Assembly (NCBI RefSeq): GCF_002979655.1
Contig: NZ_PCPG01000001.1
Location: 930,001 to 994,000, forward strand
Source of the DNA: Microbacterium sp. MYb45
GTDB taxonomy: Bacteria; Actinomycetota; Actinomycetes; Actinomycetales; Microbacteriaceae
Reading direction: 5' to 3'
DNA: 64,000 nucleotides
Shown: piece after piece, positions 55,176 through 64,000 of the stretch
How positions within the stretch are numbered: position 1 is the stretch's first letter
How the letters are laid out: every line of letters begins with the position of its first letter
Made by a program: the position numbers and the translations under genes
The notes under the pieces: model-generated
What the model was told of the DNA's origin: nothing
What the model saw: only the letters and a program-made list of their open reading frames with translations
Databases searched by the model: none

Positions 55176-56594
55176 TCAGCCGTCCGACGCGCGCAGCGCG
55201 AGCCACGCGGCGACGCGATCGTCCGGATCGGCCAACGACAGCCCGATCAGATCCTCGATCCGTCGGATGCGAGCGGTCAGGGTCTGCCGGTGGATCCGCA
55301 GGCGGCTAGCACTCTCGCCCCATGCACTGTTCGTGGCGAGGAAGACCCGCAGCGTCTCGATGAGTTCCGTCCCTTGATCCCCCGAACGGAGCGGATCGAG
55401 CAGTCGGCCGACCCTGCCCACCTGCTCCCGATCGAGTTGCCCGAGCACGAACGACACGGTCGGGATCGCGGTGTAGCGGACCACACGTTCGCCACCGGCA
55501 CGAGCCGCTTCGCACGCCTGGCGGGACTCGTCGACGCTCCGGGCGAGTGCGTCCGTGCCGGCCGGGCGTCCGAGGCCGAGGTACAGCGTCGAGGCGAAGG
55601 CCTCCACTCGGTGCGCGATCTCTTCCACGTGCTCTTCCCGCAACAGGCCCTGGATGAGTCCGCGCTGCGATGTGAAGACGTGCTCGGCGCCGAGTTCGTC
55701 CAACCACAGTGCGAGTAGATGCTCGACGTCGACGCCGCTCGTGCGGGACGCCAGAGCGAATCCCACGAGGGTCCGCTCGTGCACACCCCAGCGGCGGAGG
55801 AGGCGCGTCGCCCGGTCTCCGCCCTCGAGAACCGTCTCGAGCATCATCGATCGACCGAGACGCTCGAGATGGCTGCTGTCGCGCGTCCTCATGAGTAGAT
55901 CGAGCAGCGCAGCGGCTTGCGAGCTGAGTTCCCGGCCCCGACCGGAGCTGTCGTTGCGCGGGGCGGTGACGAGCTGCGCGGTGACGTCCTGTCCGGGGCC
56001 CACGGGATGAACCTGCAGTGCTCGATGACGCACGCGGACGGGCCGGCCGATCGCGACCGCGATCGCGTCGTCGATGTGCAGGCTCCCCGCACCGGCGGTC
56101 GTGATCACCTCGCCGTGCCGGTCGAGGAGCACGGCCCATCCGTCGATCCGGTGTGCGAGTTCGGCGATGACGCCTGTGATCCCGCTGCGTCGAGCCGCGA
56201 GCGTGAGAACCCGCATCGCCGAGGTGATCGCTCTGGCCTCCGCGGCCTGGTCGACGGCGAGGAGGGCCGTGAGCCGGGGCATGAGCAGTTCCTGCGATGT
56301 GTGCGCCCCCACGATCGCGGTGATCCGCGCTGCGGAGAGCACCTGACGCAGCGGAGGCGTGTCGACGCTCGTGACGAGCACGATGTCGCGCAGGAGCGTG
56401 GCGCGTTCCGGATCGTCGACGAGCGCGAGGATGGGCTTCTCGTCCGTCGTCACGAGTGTCGTGAAGAGCCGGTCGGTCGGGATGCCGAACGCGTCGATCG
56501 CGACCACCGAGTTCACGTGTCGGGTGCTCGGGACCTCGCCCTGCAGGAGTTCGCCGTCGAGGTACCGCGCTACGGAGACGACATCACGAACCAT
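55176..56594 (-). CDS. PucR family transcriptional regulator
   Basis: A 472-residue regulator with an N-terminal PucR-type sensing domain (about 1-130), a central GGDEF-like region (LVGFALASRT near 255) and the C-terminal helix-turn-helix (NSAWGESASRLRIHRQTLTARIRRIEDLIG, about 425-455, spanning the second helix). I use the ATG at 56594, which lies exactly six bases after TATGAT; the ATG at 56633 lies upstream of that -10. It is divergent from the alcohol dehydrogenase and permease genes, its likely targets. PucR regulators usually control catabolism of nitrogen compounds. Confidence 0.87.
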   Translation of the reverse strand: MVRDVVSVARYLDGELLQGEVPSTRHVNSVVAIDAFGIPTDRLFTTLVTTDEKPILALVDDPERATLLRDIVLVTSVDTPPLRQVLSAARITAIVGAHTSQELLMPRLTALLAVDQAAEARAITSAMRVLTLAARRSGITGVIAELAHRIDGWAVLLDRHGEVITTAGAGSLHIDDAIAVAIGRPVRVRHRALQVHPVGPGQDVTAQLVTAPRNDSSGRGRELSSQAAALLDLLMRTRDSSHLERLGRSMMLETVLEGGDRATRLLRRWGVHERTLVGFALASRTSGVDVEHLLALWLDELGAEHVFTSQRGLIQGLLREEHVEEIAHRVEAFASTLYLGLGRPAGTDALARSVDESRQACEAARAGGERVVRYTAIPTVSFVLGQLDREQVGRVGRLLDPLRSGDQGTELIETLRVFLATNSAWGESASRLRIHRQTLTARIRRIEDLIGLSLADPDDRVAAWLALRASDG

Positions 56595-56643
56595 ACTTCG
56601 ATCATACGAAATGTCGAACGCAGGCTTTTCCATTCACACATTT

Positions 56644-56658
56644 GTCGGATGCTCCGAC
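56644..56658. promoter_or_regulatory. Inverted repeat upstream of the alcohol dehydrogenase gene, candidate PucR operator
   Basis: GTCGGA (56644-56649) and TCCGAC (56653-56658) form a perfect palindrome with a 3-base spacer. It lies 15 bases before TAGCAT (56673-56678), the likely -10 of the dehydrogenase gene, so it covers the -35 region. Confidence 0.5.
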
Positions 56659-56710
56659 CGGGCGCGCTCTCCTAGCATCGTGCGCATCCCCTCTCCACCC
56701 GAAGGATGTC

Positions 56711-57808
56711 ATGAAAGCTGTTGTCTTCCGCGATCCGCAGTCACCGATCGAGTTCGTCGACGTCGACCTCGCGCCCCCGCGCGCCGGCGAGGTCCGCGTG
56801 CGAATCGCGGCCGCCGGCGTCTGCCACTCCGACCTGCACGTGAAGCGCGGCGAGTGGGATGCCGCTGCTCCCCTGGTCATGGGCCACGAAGGATCCGGCG
56901 TCGTCACCGAACTCGGTGAAGGCGTGAACACGCTCGCCGTGGGCGATCACGTCGTGCTGAGCTGGGTGCCGCCGTGCGGCGAGTGCCGCTACTGCCGCGC
57001 CGGTCACGAGGCACGGTGTCAGAAGGTCGCGACCGTGGTCGCGCCCCTCGGCGTGCTGTTCGACGGGACCTCGCGTCTCACCCGCGACGGCGAGACCCTG
57101 CATCACTACCTCGGCGTCTCCTCGTTCGCCGAGGAGGTCGTGGTGCCCGCGTCCGGAGCCGTGAAGGTGCGCGACGACGCCCCGCTCGATGTCGTCGCCG
57201 TCGTCGGGTGCGCGGTGGCCACCGGCGTCGGAGCGGTGCTCAACACGGCCGCGGTCGAGCCCGGTTCCACCGTCGCGGTGATCGGCTGCGGCGGCGTGGG
57301 CCTCAACGTCGTCCAGGGGGCGCGACTCGCCGGTGCGGAGCGCATCGTCGCGATCGACGTGCGACCCGAGAAGACCCAGCTGGCCCTGCAGTTCGGCGCG
57401 ACCGACCGCATCGACGCCTCGCAGGGCGACGCCGTCGCGCAGCTGCGGGAACTGATCTCCGACGGGGTCGACTACGCCTTCGACGCCATCGGACGCACCA
57501 GCACGACGGAGCAGTCGATCCAGATGCTCGGGCTCGGCGGCGCCGCCGTGATCGTGGGCCTCCCCCCGACGGGCGCCCGCGCGTCATTCGAACCCCTCGT
57601 CCTCGCCGAAGCCGATCAGCGCATCCTCGGATCGAACTACGGCTCCGTCCGCCCCTCCATCGACGTTCCCGCTCTGGTGGACCGCTACATGGACGGACAG
57701 CTCAAGATCGACCCCCTGATCTCCGGGCGGCGCCCGCTGTCCGAGGCCGCGGCGGCCCTCGACGATCTCGAGACCGGTTCGGCACTGCGTACGCTCCTCA
57801 TCCCCTGA
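56711..57808 (+). CDS. Zinc-dependent alcohol dehydrogenase
   Basis: A 365-residue medium-chain dehydrogenase. The catalytic zinc ligands are Cys in AGVCHSDLH (about 38) and the His-Glu pair in GHEGSG (about 59). The structural zinc cysteines are CGECRYCRAGHEARC (about 89-103). The NAD motif is VIGCGGVGLNVV near 185. It is closest in type to class III/mycobacterial AdhE1-like enzymes; the alcohol or aldehyde substrate is unknown. GAAGGA precedes the ATG at 56711. It is followed by an APC permease, suggesting uptake and oxidation of one compound. Confidence 0.9.
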   Translation: MKAVVFRDPQSPIEFVDVDLAPPRAGEVRVRIAAAGVCHSDLHVKRGEWDAAAPLVMGHEGSGVVTELGEGVNTLAVGDHVVLSWVPPCGECRYCRAGHEARCQKVATVVAPLGVLFDGTSRLTRDGETLHHYLGVSSFAEEVVVPASGAVKVRDDAPLDVVAVVGCAVATGVGAVLNTAAVEPGSTVAVIGCGGVGLNVVQGARLAGAERIVAIDVRPEKTQLALQFGATDRIDASQGDAVAQLRELISDGVDYAFDAIGRTSTTEQSIQMLGLGGAAVIVGLPPTGARASFEPLVLAEADQRILGSNYGSVRPSIDVPALVDRYMDGQLKIDPLISGRRPLSEAAAALDDLETGSALRTLLIP

Positions 57809-57856
57809 CCGCGCACCGCGGACCCTCACCCCTGAAACCCGAATCCAGGAGAACCC

Positions 57857-59293
57857 ATGTCTGACACCGTCGTCGCCCCGCCCGGCGCGCCCCAGGATGC
57901 CGGCCTTCGCACCGGCGTCATGAGCGGCCCCGAACTCGCCGCTCAAGCCATCGCCAACATCGCCCCCAGCGCCGTCATCGCCTTCACCGCGGCGGCGATC
58001 TTCCTCGGTGCGGGCAACGGCACCATCTACGCCTTCGCCCTGGCGACGATCGTCATCCTGTGCGTCGGCTACTGCGTCGTCGTGTTCGCTCGCAAGCACG
58101 CCTCGGCGGGTTCGCTGTACACGTACGTGTCGAAGGGCCTCGGGCCGTTCGGCGCCTTCCTCGCCGGCGTCACCCTGCTGATCGGCTGCTTCGGCATCGC
58201 GGCCGCCTCCCTCAGCGGTTCCGTCAGCTACATGGCCCAGTTCCTCCGCATGCTCGGCCTTCCGGCCCAGGGACTCGGATGGGACATCGGCCTCGCCGTC
58301 GTACTCGGCGGGTTGGCGACGCTGTTCACCATCCGCGGCATCCGCCTGTCGGCCCGGGTCTCGCTCGTGCTCGAACTCCTCTCCGTGGGTATCATCCTCG
58401 TGCTCCTGGTCGCGGCACTCATCTGGGCCGGACCCGCCGCGTGGGACCCCGCTCAGGTGCTCGCCACCGGATCCTCGTTCCAGGGGGTCGCGTCGGGCAT
58501 GGTGCTCGGCATCCTCGGGTTCGTGGGGTTCTCCTCCGCTGACGCACTCGGCCGAGAGGCCAAGGAGCCGTACAAGGCGATCCCCCGCGCGATCATGTGG
58601 AGCGCGCTCGGCGTCGGAGTCCTGTACGTGTTCGCGGCGTATACGCAGATCACGGTGTTGGGCGACGACCTCGCCACCTCGGCCAGCCCGCTGGAGAGCA
58701 TGTCGGCTCTCATCGGCATGCCGGCCTGGTTCGCCGCCGCCCTCACGATCGGTGTCTCGGCCTCGTTCTTCGCGGTCGTCGTCGCTCCGCTCAACGTGAT
58801 CGGGCGCATCGTGTACGTCATGGGCAAGGAGGGCGTGGTCGCCGAGCGGTTCGGTCGCACCCACGAGCAGCACCTGACCCCGCACCGCGTGCTGATCATC
58901 GCCGGCGCGGCCGCGATCACGGTCGACATCGTGCTGCTGCTCTCGGGAGCGGCGACCGGCGACATCCTCGTCTGGGTGAACACCTGGGGCACCTACGGCT
59001 ACATGGTCGCCTATGCCCTCGTCGCGATCGCCTGCGTCGTCTACACGCAGCGGGCGAAGATGCGCAACGGCCTCGTGAAGGTGTGCGCGACCATCGCGGT
59101 CGTCACCATGGCGTACGTGTTCTTCGCGAACGTCTGGCCGGTGCCGGCGTTCCCGTACAACGTGATCCCGTACATCTTCCTGGCCACCGTCGCTCTCGCG
59201 CTGACCCGGTACCTCTACCTGTCGCGTCGTCGACCCGACGTGATCGCCCGCATCGGCAACACCGAGACGAGCGCCATGGAGGGCGTCGGCTGA
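57857..59293 (+). CDS. APC superfamily amino-acid/amine permease
   Basis: A 478-residue transporter with about twelve helices. It has the APC start PELAAQAIANIAPSAVIAF, and ARKHASAGSLYTYVSKGLGPFGAFLAG near residue 77 is a family hallmark. GFVGFSSADALGREAKEPYKAIPRAI near 220 corresponds to the conserved GFE-x-E region. The substrate is not predictable; co-occurrence with an alcohol dehydrogenase and a PucR regulator suggests an amine or amino alcohol. AGGAGA is the ribosome-binding site, 48 bases after the dehydrogenase. Confidence 0.9.
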   Translation: MSDTVVAPPGAPQDAGLRTGVMSGPELAAQAIANIAPSAVIAFTAAAIFLGAGNGTIYAFALATIVILCVGYCVVVFARKHASAGSLYTYVSKGLGPFGAFLAGVTLLIGCFGIAAASLSGSVSYMAQFLRMLGLPAQGLGWDIGLAVVLGGLATLFTIRGIRLSARVSLVLELLSVGIILVLLVAALIWAGPAAWDPAQVLATGSSFQGVASGMVLGILGFVGFSSADALGREAKEPYKAIPRAIMWSALGVGVLYVFAAYTQITVLGDDLATSASPLESMSALIGMPAWFAAALTIGVSASFFAVVVAPLNVIGRIVYVMGKEGVVAERFGRTHEQHLTPHRVLIIAGAAAITVDIVLLLSGAATGDILVWVNTWGTYGYMVAYALVAIACVVYTQRAKMRNGLVKVCATIAVVTMAYVFFANVWPVPAFPYNVIPYIFLATVALALTRYLYLSRRRPDVIARIGNTETSAMEGVG

Positions 59294-59313
59294 CGCCGTC
59301 CTCCCCCACTGAT

Positions 59314-59347
59314 GAGAAGAGCCCCTTCTACCGAAGGGGCTCTTCTC
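59314..59347 (+). terminator. Terminator after the APC permease
   Basis: A 15-base perfect stem (59314-59328 with 59333-59347) with the tetraloop TACC starts 20 bases after the permease stop and is followed by a short pyrimidine tract. Confidence 0.9.
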
Positions 59348-59376
59348 TCCATTTCAACCGCTCGATCCCGCGTCTG

Positions 59377-59415
59377 AACGAGAAAAGCCCCCTCCGTGGA
59401 GGGGGCTTTTCTCGT
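59377..59415 (-). terminator. Terminator of tRNA-Asn
   Basis: An inverted repeat with arms of about 19 bases (59377-59395 with 59398-59416) directly abuts the tRNA 3' end; its outermost base pair even shares base 59416, the A of the encoded CCA. The arms contain AAAA/TTTT runs. The 29-base spacer to the permease terminator means two back-to-back terminators face each other here. Confidence 0.88.
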
Positions 59416-59491
59416 TGGCTCCCCGGCTTGGACTCGAACCAAGAACCTGCCGGTTAACAGCCGGCTGCTCTGCCAATTGAGCTACCGAGGA
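59416..59491 (-). tRNA. tRNA-Asn (anticodon GTT)
   Basis: On the minus strand the cloverleaf has acceptor TCCTCGG/CCGGGGA, D-arm TAGCTCAATTGGCAGAGCA, anticodon stem GCCGG/CCGGC around CTGTTAA (anticodon GTT), and T-arm TTGGTTCGAGTCCAA. CCA is encoded (59416-59418 on the complement). Confidence 0.97.
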
Positions 59492-59587
59492 ATGTGCCCG
59501 CTCAGCGGGCAACTCGACAAGCTTAGCAAACTCCGGAGCGACTTCAGGACACCGGGGCGCCCTTCGCGGATGCCGGGCGTGTCGTGC

Positions 59588-60361
59588 TCAGCGGCGAGAA
59601 TCCGACTCCGCATTCGGGACCCAGAGCAGGTCACGTCCGACGCCCCGGGCGACCACGTGACCGGCGCGCAGCATGAGCGTTTCGGCGTTGAGCTCGCGGA
59701 TGAAGTCCGCATCGTTGGTGACGAGCAGCGCGGCCATCCCCTGCTCCTTGCGGCGTCGGGTGATGGCGTCGAACACCACCGGTCGCACCTCGAGATCGAG
59801 GTTCGCGAGGATCTCGTCGGCGATCAGCACCTTCGGCTCCAGGACGAACGATCGTGCGATCGCGACACGCTGGCGCATCCCGGCGCTGAGCTCGTACGGG
59901 AACTTGGCCGCCGTGCCGAGCGGAAGGTGCAACTCGTCCAGGAGCGTCGCCACGCGGATCGAGAGCGCCTTGGTGTTGACCTTGCGCTCGCGGACGAGGA
60001 TCGGCTCGGCGATGACCTCGTTGACGGTCAGCCGCGGCGGCAGGTCGGCACCCGCCCCCTGCGGCACGAAGCCGGTGCGGTAGGTGAGGATTCTGTGCTT
60101 GCGTCCCGGCCGGCGCACGTCGACGCCGCACACCTGCGCGCTCCCCCCGACGACCTTCACCGAAGGGTCGGTGGAACCCGCGAGAGCGGCGACCAGAGTG
60201 GATTTTCCGGAACCCGTGGGGCCGGCGACGCAGATCAGTCCCCCGGGAGCGAGAGAGAAAGTGACGCCGTCAACGGCGCGGGTCGGCATCCCGTGGCCGA
60301 TCCGGTCGATCACGAGATCCGAGCAATCGATCGCGTTCGTGGATTCTGGCCTGCGGGACAT
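59588..60361 (-). CDS. ABC transporter ATP-binding protein without adjacent permease
   Basis: A 257-residue ATPase with Walker A GPTGSGKST near residue 47, Q-loop FVPQGAGADLPP, signature LSAGMRQRVAIARS and Walker B VLIADEILANLD. The usual Pro after DE is Ile, and the switch His position reads TNDADF, lacking the common His. It resembles oligopeptide/nickel-type importer ATPases but no membrane or binding-protein gene is nearby. CAGGAT lies six bases before the ATG. Its transport role is uncertain. Confidence 0.85.
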   Translation of the reverse strand: MSRRPESTNAIDCSDLVIDRIGHGMPTRAVDGVTFSLAPGGLICVAGPTGSGKSTLVAALAGSTDPSVKVVGGSAQVCGVDVRRPGRKHRILTYRTGFVPQGAGADLPPRLTVNEVIAEPILVRERKVNTKALSIRVATLLDELHLPLGTAAKFPYELSAGMRQRVAIARSFVLEPKVLIADEILANLDLEVRPVVFDAITRRRKEQGMAALLVTNDADFIRELNAETLMLRAGHVVARGVGRDLLWVPNAESDSRR

Positions 60362-60397
60362 GTGTCCATCCTGCCTTCTTCGCGGTGCAGGGCGGGG

Positions 60398-62257
60398 TTA
60401 CGACTCGGCGAAGCGCTGACGCTCGGCATCGATGTCGCGCAGGCGCATCCGCAACGCACGGCCCCCATCGGAATCCGCCGGCACCCGCTGCACGGCGCCG
60501 AGAAGCTCCTGCTTGTCGCGCTCGAGCTGGCGCAGGACGAGTCGTCGGGCGAGGTCGGCCACGGTGGCGACGGCGCGCTCCTCATCCCGCGCGGGGAAAG
60601 GCGTCATCAGCAGCTCACCCGCCAGCGAGCGATAGGGCTCGCGGACGCTGTTGACGGCCTCCGTCACCCAGCCGGCCCTGGTGCGGTCGGGCGCCGCCGC
60701 CACGGCTTCGCGCACGGCGTCGAGACCCGGGGTGCGGAACGGCATGCCCAGCGCCCGATTCAGGAGGGCCTGATCGACCTGATGCCCGTACTGCAGGGCA
60801 CCCATCAGCGCGTCCCGTTCGACCGCGACATCGGGGCTGCGCGGAAGACTGGCGAGTGTGACCGGCGCCACGACCGATGCCCCGGTCGCGGGATCGACCT
60901 GCGGAGCCTCGCGACGCGAGTGCTGCGGCGTGGAACCGCCACGCGCCGCGCGCTCGACCTCGCTACGCACCTCGGTGGGATCCATCCCGAGTCGCCGTGC
61001 CAGGACACGCTCGTAACCCGGGCGAAGGAGCTGGTCGCGGATCTCGGCCACGATCGGCGCCGCAGCCCTCAGAGCGCCCACGCGCCCCTCGACGGTGGAG
61101 AGATCGAAACCGCCCAGCTTGCGGTCGATCGCGAACTCGAACATCGGCTGCTTGGTGTCCATCAGCCCGCGAACGGCCGCGTCGCCACGCTGGAGGCGCA
61201 GATCGCACGGATCGAGCCCGTCCGGGGCGACCGCCACGAAGGTCTGCGCGTTGAACCGATCGTCTTCCGTGAAGGCTCGCAGCGCGGCCTTCTGGCCGGC
61301 CTCATCGCCGTCGAAGGTGAAGACGACCTCGCCCGAGGCGTTGTCATCGCCCATCACGCGCCGCAGCACCTTGATGTGGTCGGTGCCGAATGCCGTGCCA
61401 CACGTCGCGATGGCCGTGGTGAGACCGGCGAGGTGACAGGCCATCACATCGGTGTACCCCTCGACCACGACGACACGGCGGGGGTCTCCGCGCGCGATGT
61501 CGCGCTTGGCGAGGTCCAGTCCGTAGAGGACCTGCGCCTTCTTGTAGATCGGGGTCTCCGGGGTGTTCAGGTACTTCGGGCCGTTGTCGTCGTCGAAGAG
61601 CTTGCGCGCGCCGAAGCCGATCGTCTGACCCGAGACGTCGCGGATCGGCCACACCAGGCGCCCGCGGAACCGGTCGTAGACGCCGCGCTGCCCGGTGGAG
61701 ACCAGGCCGGCGTTGCTGAGCTCTTCGCGCGTGAAGCCCTGTGCGGTGAGCGCCTTGAGCATGCCGTCCCAGCCGCGCGGCGCGAAGCCGACGCCGAAAT
61801 GAGCCGCGGCTCCGGCGTCGAAGCCGCGCTCCCCGAGGAAGCGGCGGCCGGCCTCGGCATCCGGCGTGAGCAACTGTGCGCGGAAGAACTCCGCGGCCGC
61901 GGTGTTCGCCGCGTAGAGACGGCTGCGGCCGCTCGTCTCCGGTGCCGCTCCCCCGTCCTCATAGTGCAGCGTGTACCCGATACGGCCGGCGAGACGCTCG
62001 ACCGCCTCGGTGAAGCTGACGTGGTCCATCTCGCGCAGGAACGAGTAGACGTCGCCCGACTCGCCGCAGCCGAAGCAGTGGTAGTAGCCCACTTGCTGGC
62101 GCACATGGAAGCTCGGACTCTTCTCGTCGTGGAAGGGGCACAGTCCCTTGAGCGAACCCACGCCCGCCGACTTCAGCGCGACACGCTCACCGACGATGTC
62201 GGCGATGTTAGTGCGCGCCTTGACCTCGTCGACGTCGGCCTGCCGGATCCGCGGCAT
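60398..62257 (-). CDS. dnaG: DNA primase
   Basis: Synthesises RNA primers at the replication fork. The 619-residue protein has the N-terminal CHC2 zinc finger ([13 protein letters not shown] with [11 protein letters not shown], about 40-65), the TOPRIM catalytic centre [13 protein letters not shown] near 260 and [13 protein letters not shown] near 310, and a C-terminal helicase-interaction region. The ATG at 62257 shares one base with the stop of the upstream dGTPase gene (TGATG), implying co-translation. Confidence 0.97.
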   Translation of the reverse strand: MPRIRQADVDEVKARTNIADIVGERVALKSAGVGSLKGLCPFHDEKSPSFHVRQQVGYYHCFGCGESGDVYSFLREMDHVSFTEAVERLAGRIGYTLHYEDGGAAPETSGRSRLYAANTAAAEFFRAQLLTPDAEAGRRFLGERGFDAGAAAHFGVGFAPRGWDGMLKALTAQGFTREELSNAGLVSTGQRGVYDRFRGRLVWPIRDVSGQTIGFGARKLFDDDNGPKYLNTPETPIYKKAQVLYGLDLAKRDIARGDPRRVVVVEGYTDVMACHLAGLTTAIATCGTAFGTDHIKVLRRVMGDDNASGEVVFTFDGDEAGQKAALRAFTEDDRFNAQTFVAVAPDGLDPCDLRLQRGDAAVRGLMDTKQPMFEFAIDRKLGGFDLSTVEGRVGALRAAAPIVAEIRDQLLRPGYERVLARRLGMDPTEVRSEVERAARGGSTPQHSRREAPQVDPATGASVVAPVTLASLPRSPDVAVERDALMGALQYGHQVDQALLNRALGMPFRTPGLDAVREAVAAAPDRTRAGWVTEAVNSVREPYRSLAGELLMTPFPARDEERAVATVADLARRLVLRQLERDKQELLGAVQRVPADSDGGRALRMRLRDIDAERQRFAES

Positions 62258-63642
62258 CAGCGCGCCCCTTCGGCGATGGGCCGCCTCTCGGCGTGCGCCC
62301 GAGCCCCGGGTCGAGCGTGACGAGGAGTCCAGATGCCCACCTCGGCCGGATCGATCTCTCCCACGAGCCGGTTGTGCCAATCGATCGCGCTCTGGTCGGT
62401 GAGGCTCGCGATCTGATCCACGACGACCCTGGCGCGCTCGGCATCGTCCTCCGCCGCGATGAAGTCGGCAGCGAACGCGGGCTCGAGCACGTCGGATCCG
62501 GCGGACCACAGGGCGTCTGTCGACCACAGCGCCTCGGCGAGCCGCGTCAGAACGCGCCGCTGTTCCTTGTACACGCCCTTGCGAGCCTCGATCGTGACGA
62601 TGGCCTGACCCATGATGCCCTTGAGCACCGCGATCTCGACCTCGATCACCCGCGGGACGACGACATGGGCGTTGTAGCGAACCAGAGCCGTGCTTCCGTA
62701 CGCCTCTTTGGTGGCGGCGACCGCGGCTTTGGCGAAGCGGCCGATCAGATCGCTCGTCAGGTTCTTGAGCCGGGCGAGCGCCTGCCGTGAGCGGTCGAAC
62801 GACGCGAGCCACATCGGCTGGGACGAGAGGCGGTACAGCGCATCCGCCAACTCGTCGCGAGTGAAGTCGTATCCCACCCACTGCTGGATGCGTCCGAGCA
62901 GCGCATCGTGCGCACGCGGATCGGCCAGCTGCGCGACGTCGACGTATCCGTTGACGATCGCGTCCTCGAAGTCGTGCACCGAGTATGCGATGTCGTCGGA
63001 GAGATCCATGATTTCGGCCTCGATGCACCGCAGGCGTCCGGGGGCTCCCTCGCGCATCCACCGGAACACAGCCTCGTCCTCGGGGTACACGCCGAACTTG
63101 AGCCGCCCACCGGGATCCGGCACCGGACTGTCGACCGTCCACGGGTACTTGCACGTCGCGTCGAGGCTGGCGCGCGTCAGGTTCAGTCCGACCGAGCGGT
63201 CATCGTCGTCGAGCACCTTGGCCTCGAGCCGCGAGAGGATGCGCAGCGACTGGGCATTGCCCTCGAAGCCGCCGATCGGCTCCGCCCATTCGTTGAGCGC
63301 CCGCTCGCCGTTGTGTCCGAACGGCGGGTGGCCCAGGTCATGGCTCAGACAGGCGGTGTCGACCACATCGGCCGAGACGCCGAGAGCGACCGCCAGCTCC
63401 CGTCCGACCTGCGCCACCTCGAGCGAGTGTGTCAGGCGGTTGCGGGCGAAGTCGGCCGTGCTGGCCGGGCTCAGCACCTGTGTCTTCGCGGCGAGCCGAC
63501 GCAGAGCTGCGGAATGCAGCACGCGTGCGCGATCGCGCGCGAAGTCGTTGCGCTCCGAACGATGGGTCTCCGCGAAGAAGCGCTCGGCGTCGCGCGCGTC
63601 GTAACCGTCGGCGCGCAGGCCGACCTGAGGATCAACCGCCAC
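62257..63642 (-). CDS. dgt: Deoxyguanosinetriphosphate triphosphohydrolase-like protein
   Basis: HD-domain dNTPase of about 461 residues that removes triphosphate from dNTPs. It begins with [11 protein letters not shown] and [18 protein letters not shown]. The metal centre includes [14 protein letters not shown] (His) and [17 protein letters not shown] (His-Asp), with [17 protein letters not shown] near residue 240. I prefer the GTG at 63642 ([15 protein letters not shown]), overlapping the dusB stop by 11 bases; a GTG at 63663, with GGAG seven bases before it, is an equally serious alternative. The dusB-dgt-dnaG order is conserved in relatives. Confidence 0.93.
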   Translation of the reverse strand: MAVDPQVGLRADGYDARDAERFFAETHRSERNDFARDRARVLHSAALRRLAAKTQVLSPASTADFARNRLTHSLEVAQVGRELAVALGVSADVVDTACLSHDLGHPPFGHNGERALNEWAEPIGGFEGNAQSLRILSRLEAKVLDDDDRSVGLNLTRASLDATCKYPWTVDSPVPDPGGRLKFGVYPEDEAVFRWMREGAPGRLRCIEAEIMDLSDDIAYSVHDFEDAIVNGYVDVAQLADPRAHDALLGRIQQWVGYDFTRDELADALYRLSSQPMWLASFDRSRQALARLKNLTSDLIGRFAKAAVAATKEAYGSTALVRYNAHVVVPRVIEVEIAVLKGIMGQAIVTIEARKGVYKEQRRVLTRLAEALWSTDALWSAGSDVLEPAFAADFIAAEDDAERARVVVDQIASLTDQSAIDWHNRLVGEIDPAEVGIWTPRHARPGARAHAERRPIAEGAR

Positions 63643-64000
63643 TGTTCTCGATCTCCGCTCCACGCATCATCTCCGATGCCGACGAGGCGAGCTCCCGCGA
63701 CTCCAGCCACTTGTCCGGCAGTGCCGTCCGCTTCGGATGCCCGGAGCGTCCGCGCTGCCCCTCGGCATCCGCACCGGGATACGGAGCGGTGTGATCGAGT
63801 CGCCCGAGGAAGTCGTCGATCTCCGCGAGGCTGGATGCGGTGGCGAGCCCGGTGCGGATGTCACCACCGACCGGGTATCCCTTGAAATACCAGGAGACGT
63901 GCTTGCGGATGTCACGGCACCCGCGATCTTCGTCTTCGAAGAACTCGACCAGCAGCTCGGCATGCCGACGGAAGGCGTTCGCGACGAACCCGAGCGTGGC
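63632..64000 (-). CDS. dusB: tRNA-dihydrouridine synthase, C-terminal part
   Basis: The last 122 codons of a Dus-family flavoenzyme that reduces uridines in tRNA D-loops. The visible region includes DIRKHVSWYFKGYPVGGDIR, the conserved C-terminal RKH-WY-KG pattern of DusB, then a polar tail RGRSGHPKRTALPDKWLESR. The N-terminus lies beyond base 64000, so this is a window cut. The stop TGA is at 63634-63632, overlapping the start of dgt. Confidence 0.9.
   Translation of the reverse strand, partial: ATLGFVANAFRRHAELLVEFFEDEDRGCRDIRKHVSWYFKGYPVGGDIRTGLATASSLAEIDDFLGRLDHTAPYPGADAEGQRGRSGHPKRTALPDKWLESRELASSASEMMRGAEIENSGG

Noticed and set aside
59396..62320. 974-codon frame on the plus strand opposite dnaG and an ABC ATPase
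   Set aside because: Antisense shadow that runs through tRNA-Asn; Arg/Asp/Glu/Val-rich noise without motifs.

Overview
The window is high-GC chromosomal DNA from an actinobacterium, most likely Microbacteriaceae and probably Microbacterium. This rests on gene content and order: aceE-fasR-fabD-fabH-acpP-fabF, DUF3145 and DUF3099 proteins, divergent glgA/glgC, ctaB divergent from tkt-tal-pgi-zwf-opcA-pgl, sufB-sufD-Rieske-sufC-sufT, and dusB-dgt-dnaG. The species call is inference; no rRNA is present. Almost everything looks like core chromosome. I see no CRISPR array, prophage, integrase or insertion sequence, and no gene-free stretch longer than about 300 bases. The longest gaps are the ctaB/tkt and sufB/ctaA divergent regions, about 250 and 230 bases.

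Layout. 1-2.4 kb: the N-terminal part of an L-lactate dehydrogenase (cut by the window edge), a TIGR01777 epimerase, a RibD/DHFR-like reductase and tRNA-Val. 2.5-10.2 kb: pyruvate dehydrogenase E1 and the fatty-acid synthesis operon with its PucR-type activator FasR. 10.2-13.1 kb: a YczE-type membrane protein with its divergent MocR regulator, then a DUF3145 protein. 13.2-17.4 kb: the most accessory-looking block, with an uncharacterised Fe(II)/2-oxoglutarate-oxygenase-like protein behind a DtxR/IdeR-like iron box, a DUF262/DUF1524 (GmrSD-like) nuclease candidate, and a tightly coupled S33 peptidase. 17.5-29 kb: small membrane protein, L31B, ABC ATPase, glgA/glgC, serB, hydrolase, fabG-like reductase, DUF4190, a DUF3099/zinc-knuckle/SURF1 operon, a PdxH-like oxidase, a HAD phosphatase and an ABC-F protein. 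29-37.5 kb: DedA-histidine kinase-response regulator operon, acyltransferase, biotin ECF transporter bioMN divergent from a BioQ-like TetR regulator, MFS transporter and MalY/PatB C-S lyase. 37.5-44.5 kb: SUF iron-sulfur assembly, then haem A and haem O synthases. 44.7-52.9 kb: pentose-phosphate operon. 53-64 kb: DMT transporter, peptide deformylase, lipoprotein, a PucR regulator divergent from alcohol dehydrogenase and an APC permease, tRNA-Asn, ABC ATPase, dnaG, dgt and partial dusB.

How the genes fit together. Pyruvate dehydrogenase makes acetyl-CoA that feeds the adjacent fatty-acid genes. The SUF, ctaA, ctaB and SURF1 genes serve iron-sulfur and haem-copper oxidase maturation. The tkt-pgl operon covers the NADPH-forming oxidative branch and the carbon shuffling of the pentose phosphate pathway, with pgi linking it to glycolysis. 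Translationally coupled ATGA/GTGA overlaps are common inside operons.

The strongest window-wide pattern is a TANNNT hexamer placed exactly six bases before the start codon of at least twelve genes on both strands. This is the expected geometry of leaderless mRNAs. The most promising less-described items are the iron-box 2OG-oxygenase candidate, the GmrSD-like nuclease/S33 peptidase pair, the BioQ double operator, the MocR/YczE operator, and a short Cys-containing reading frame formed by a direct repeat in the transketolase leader.
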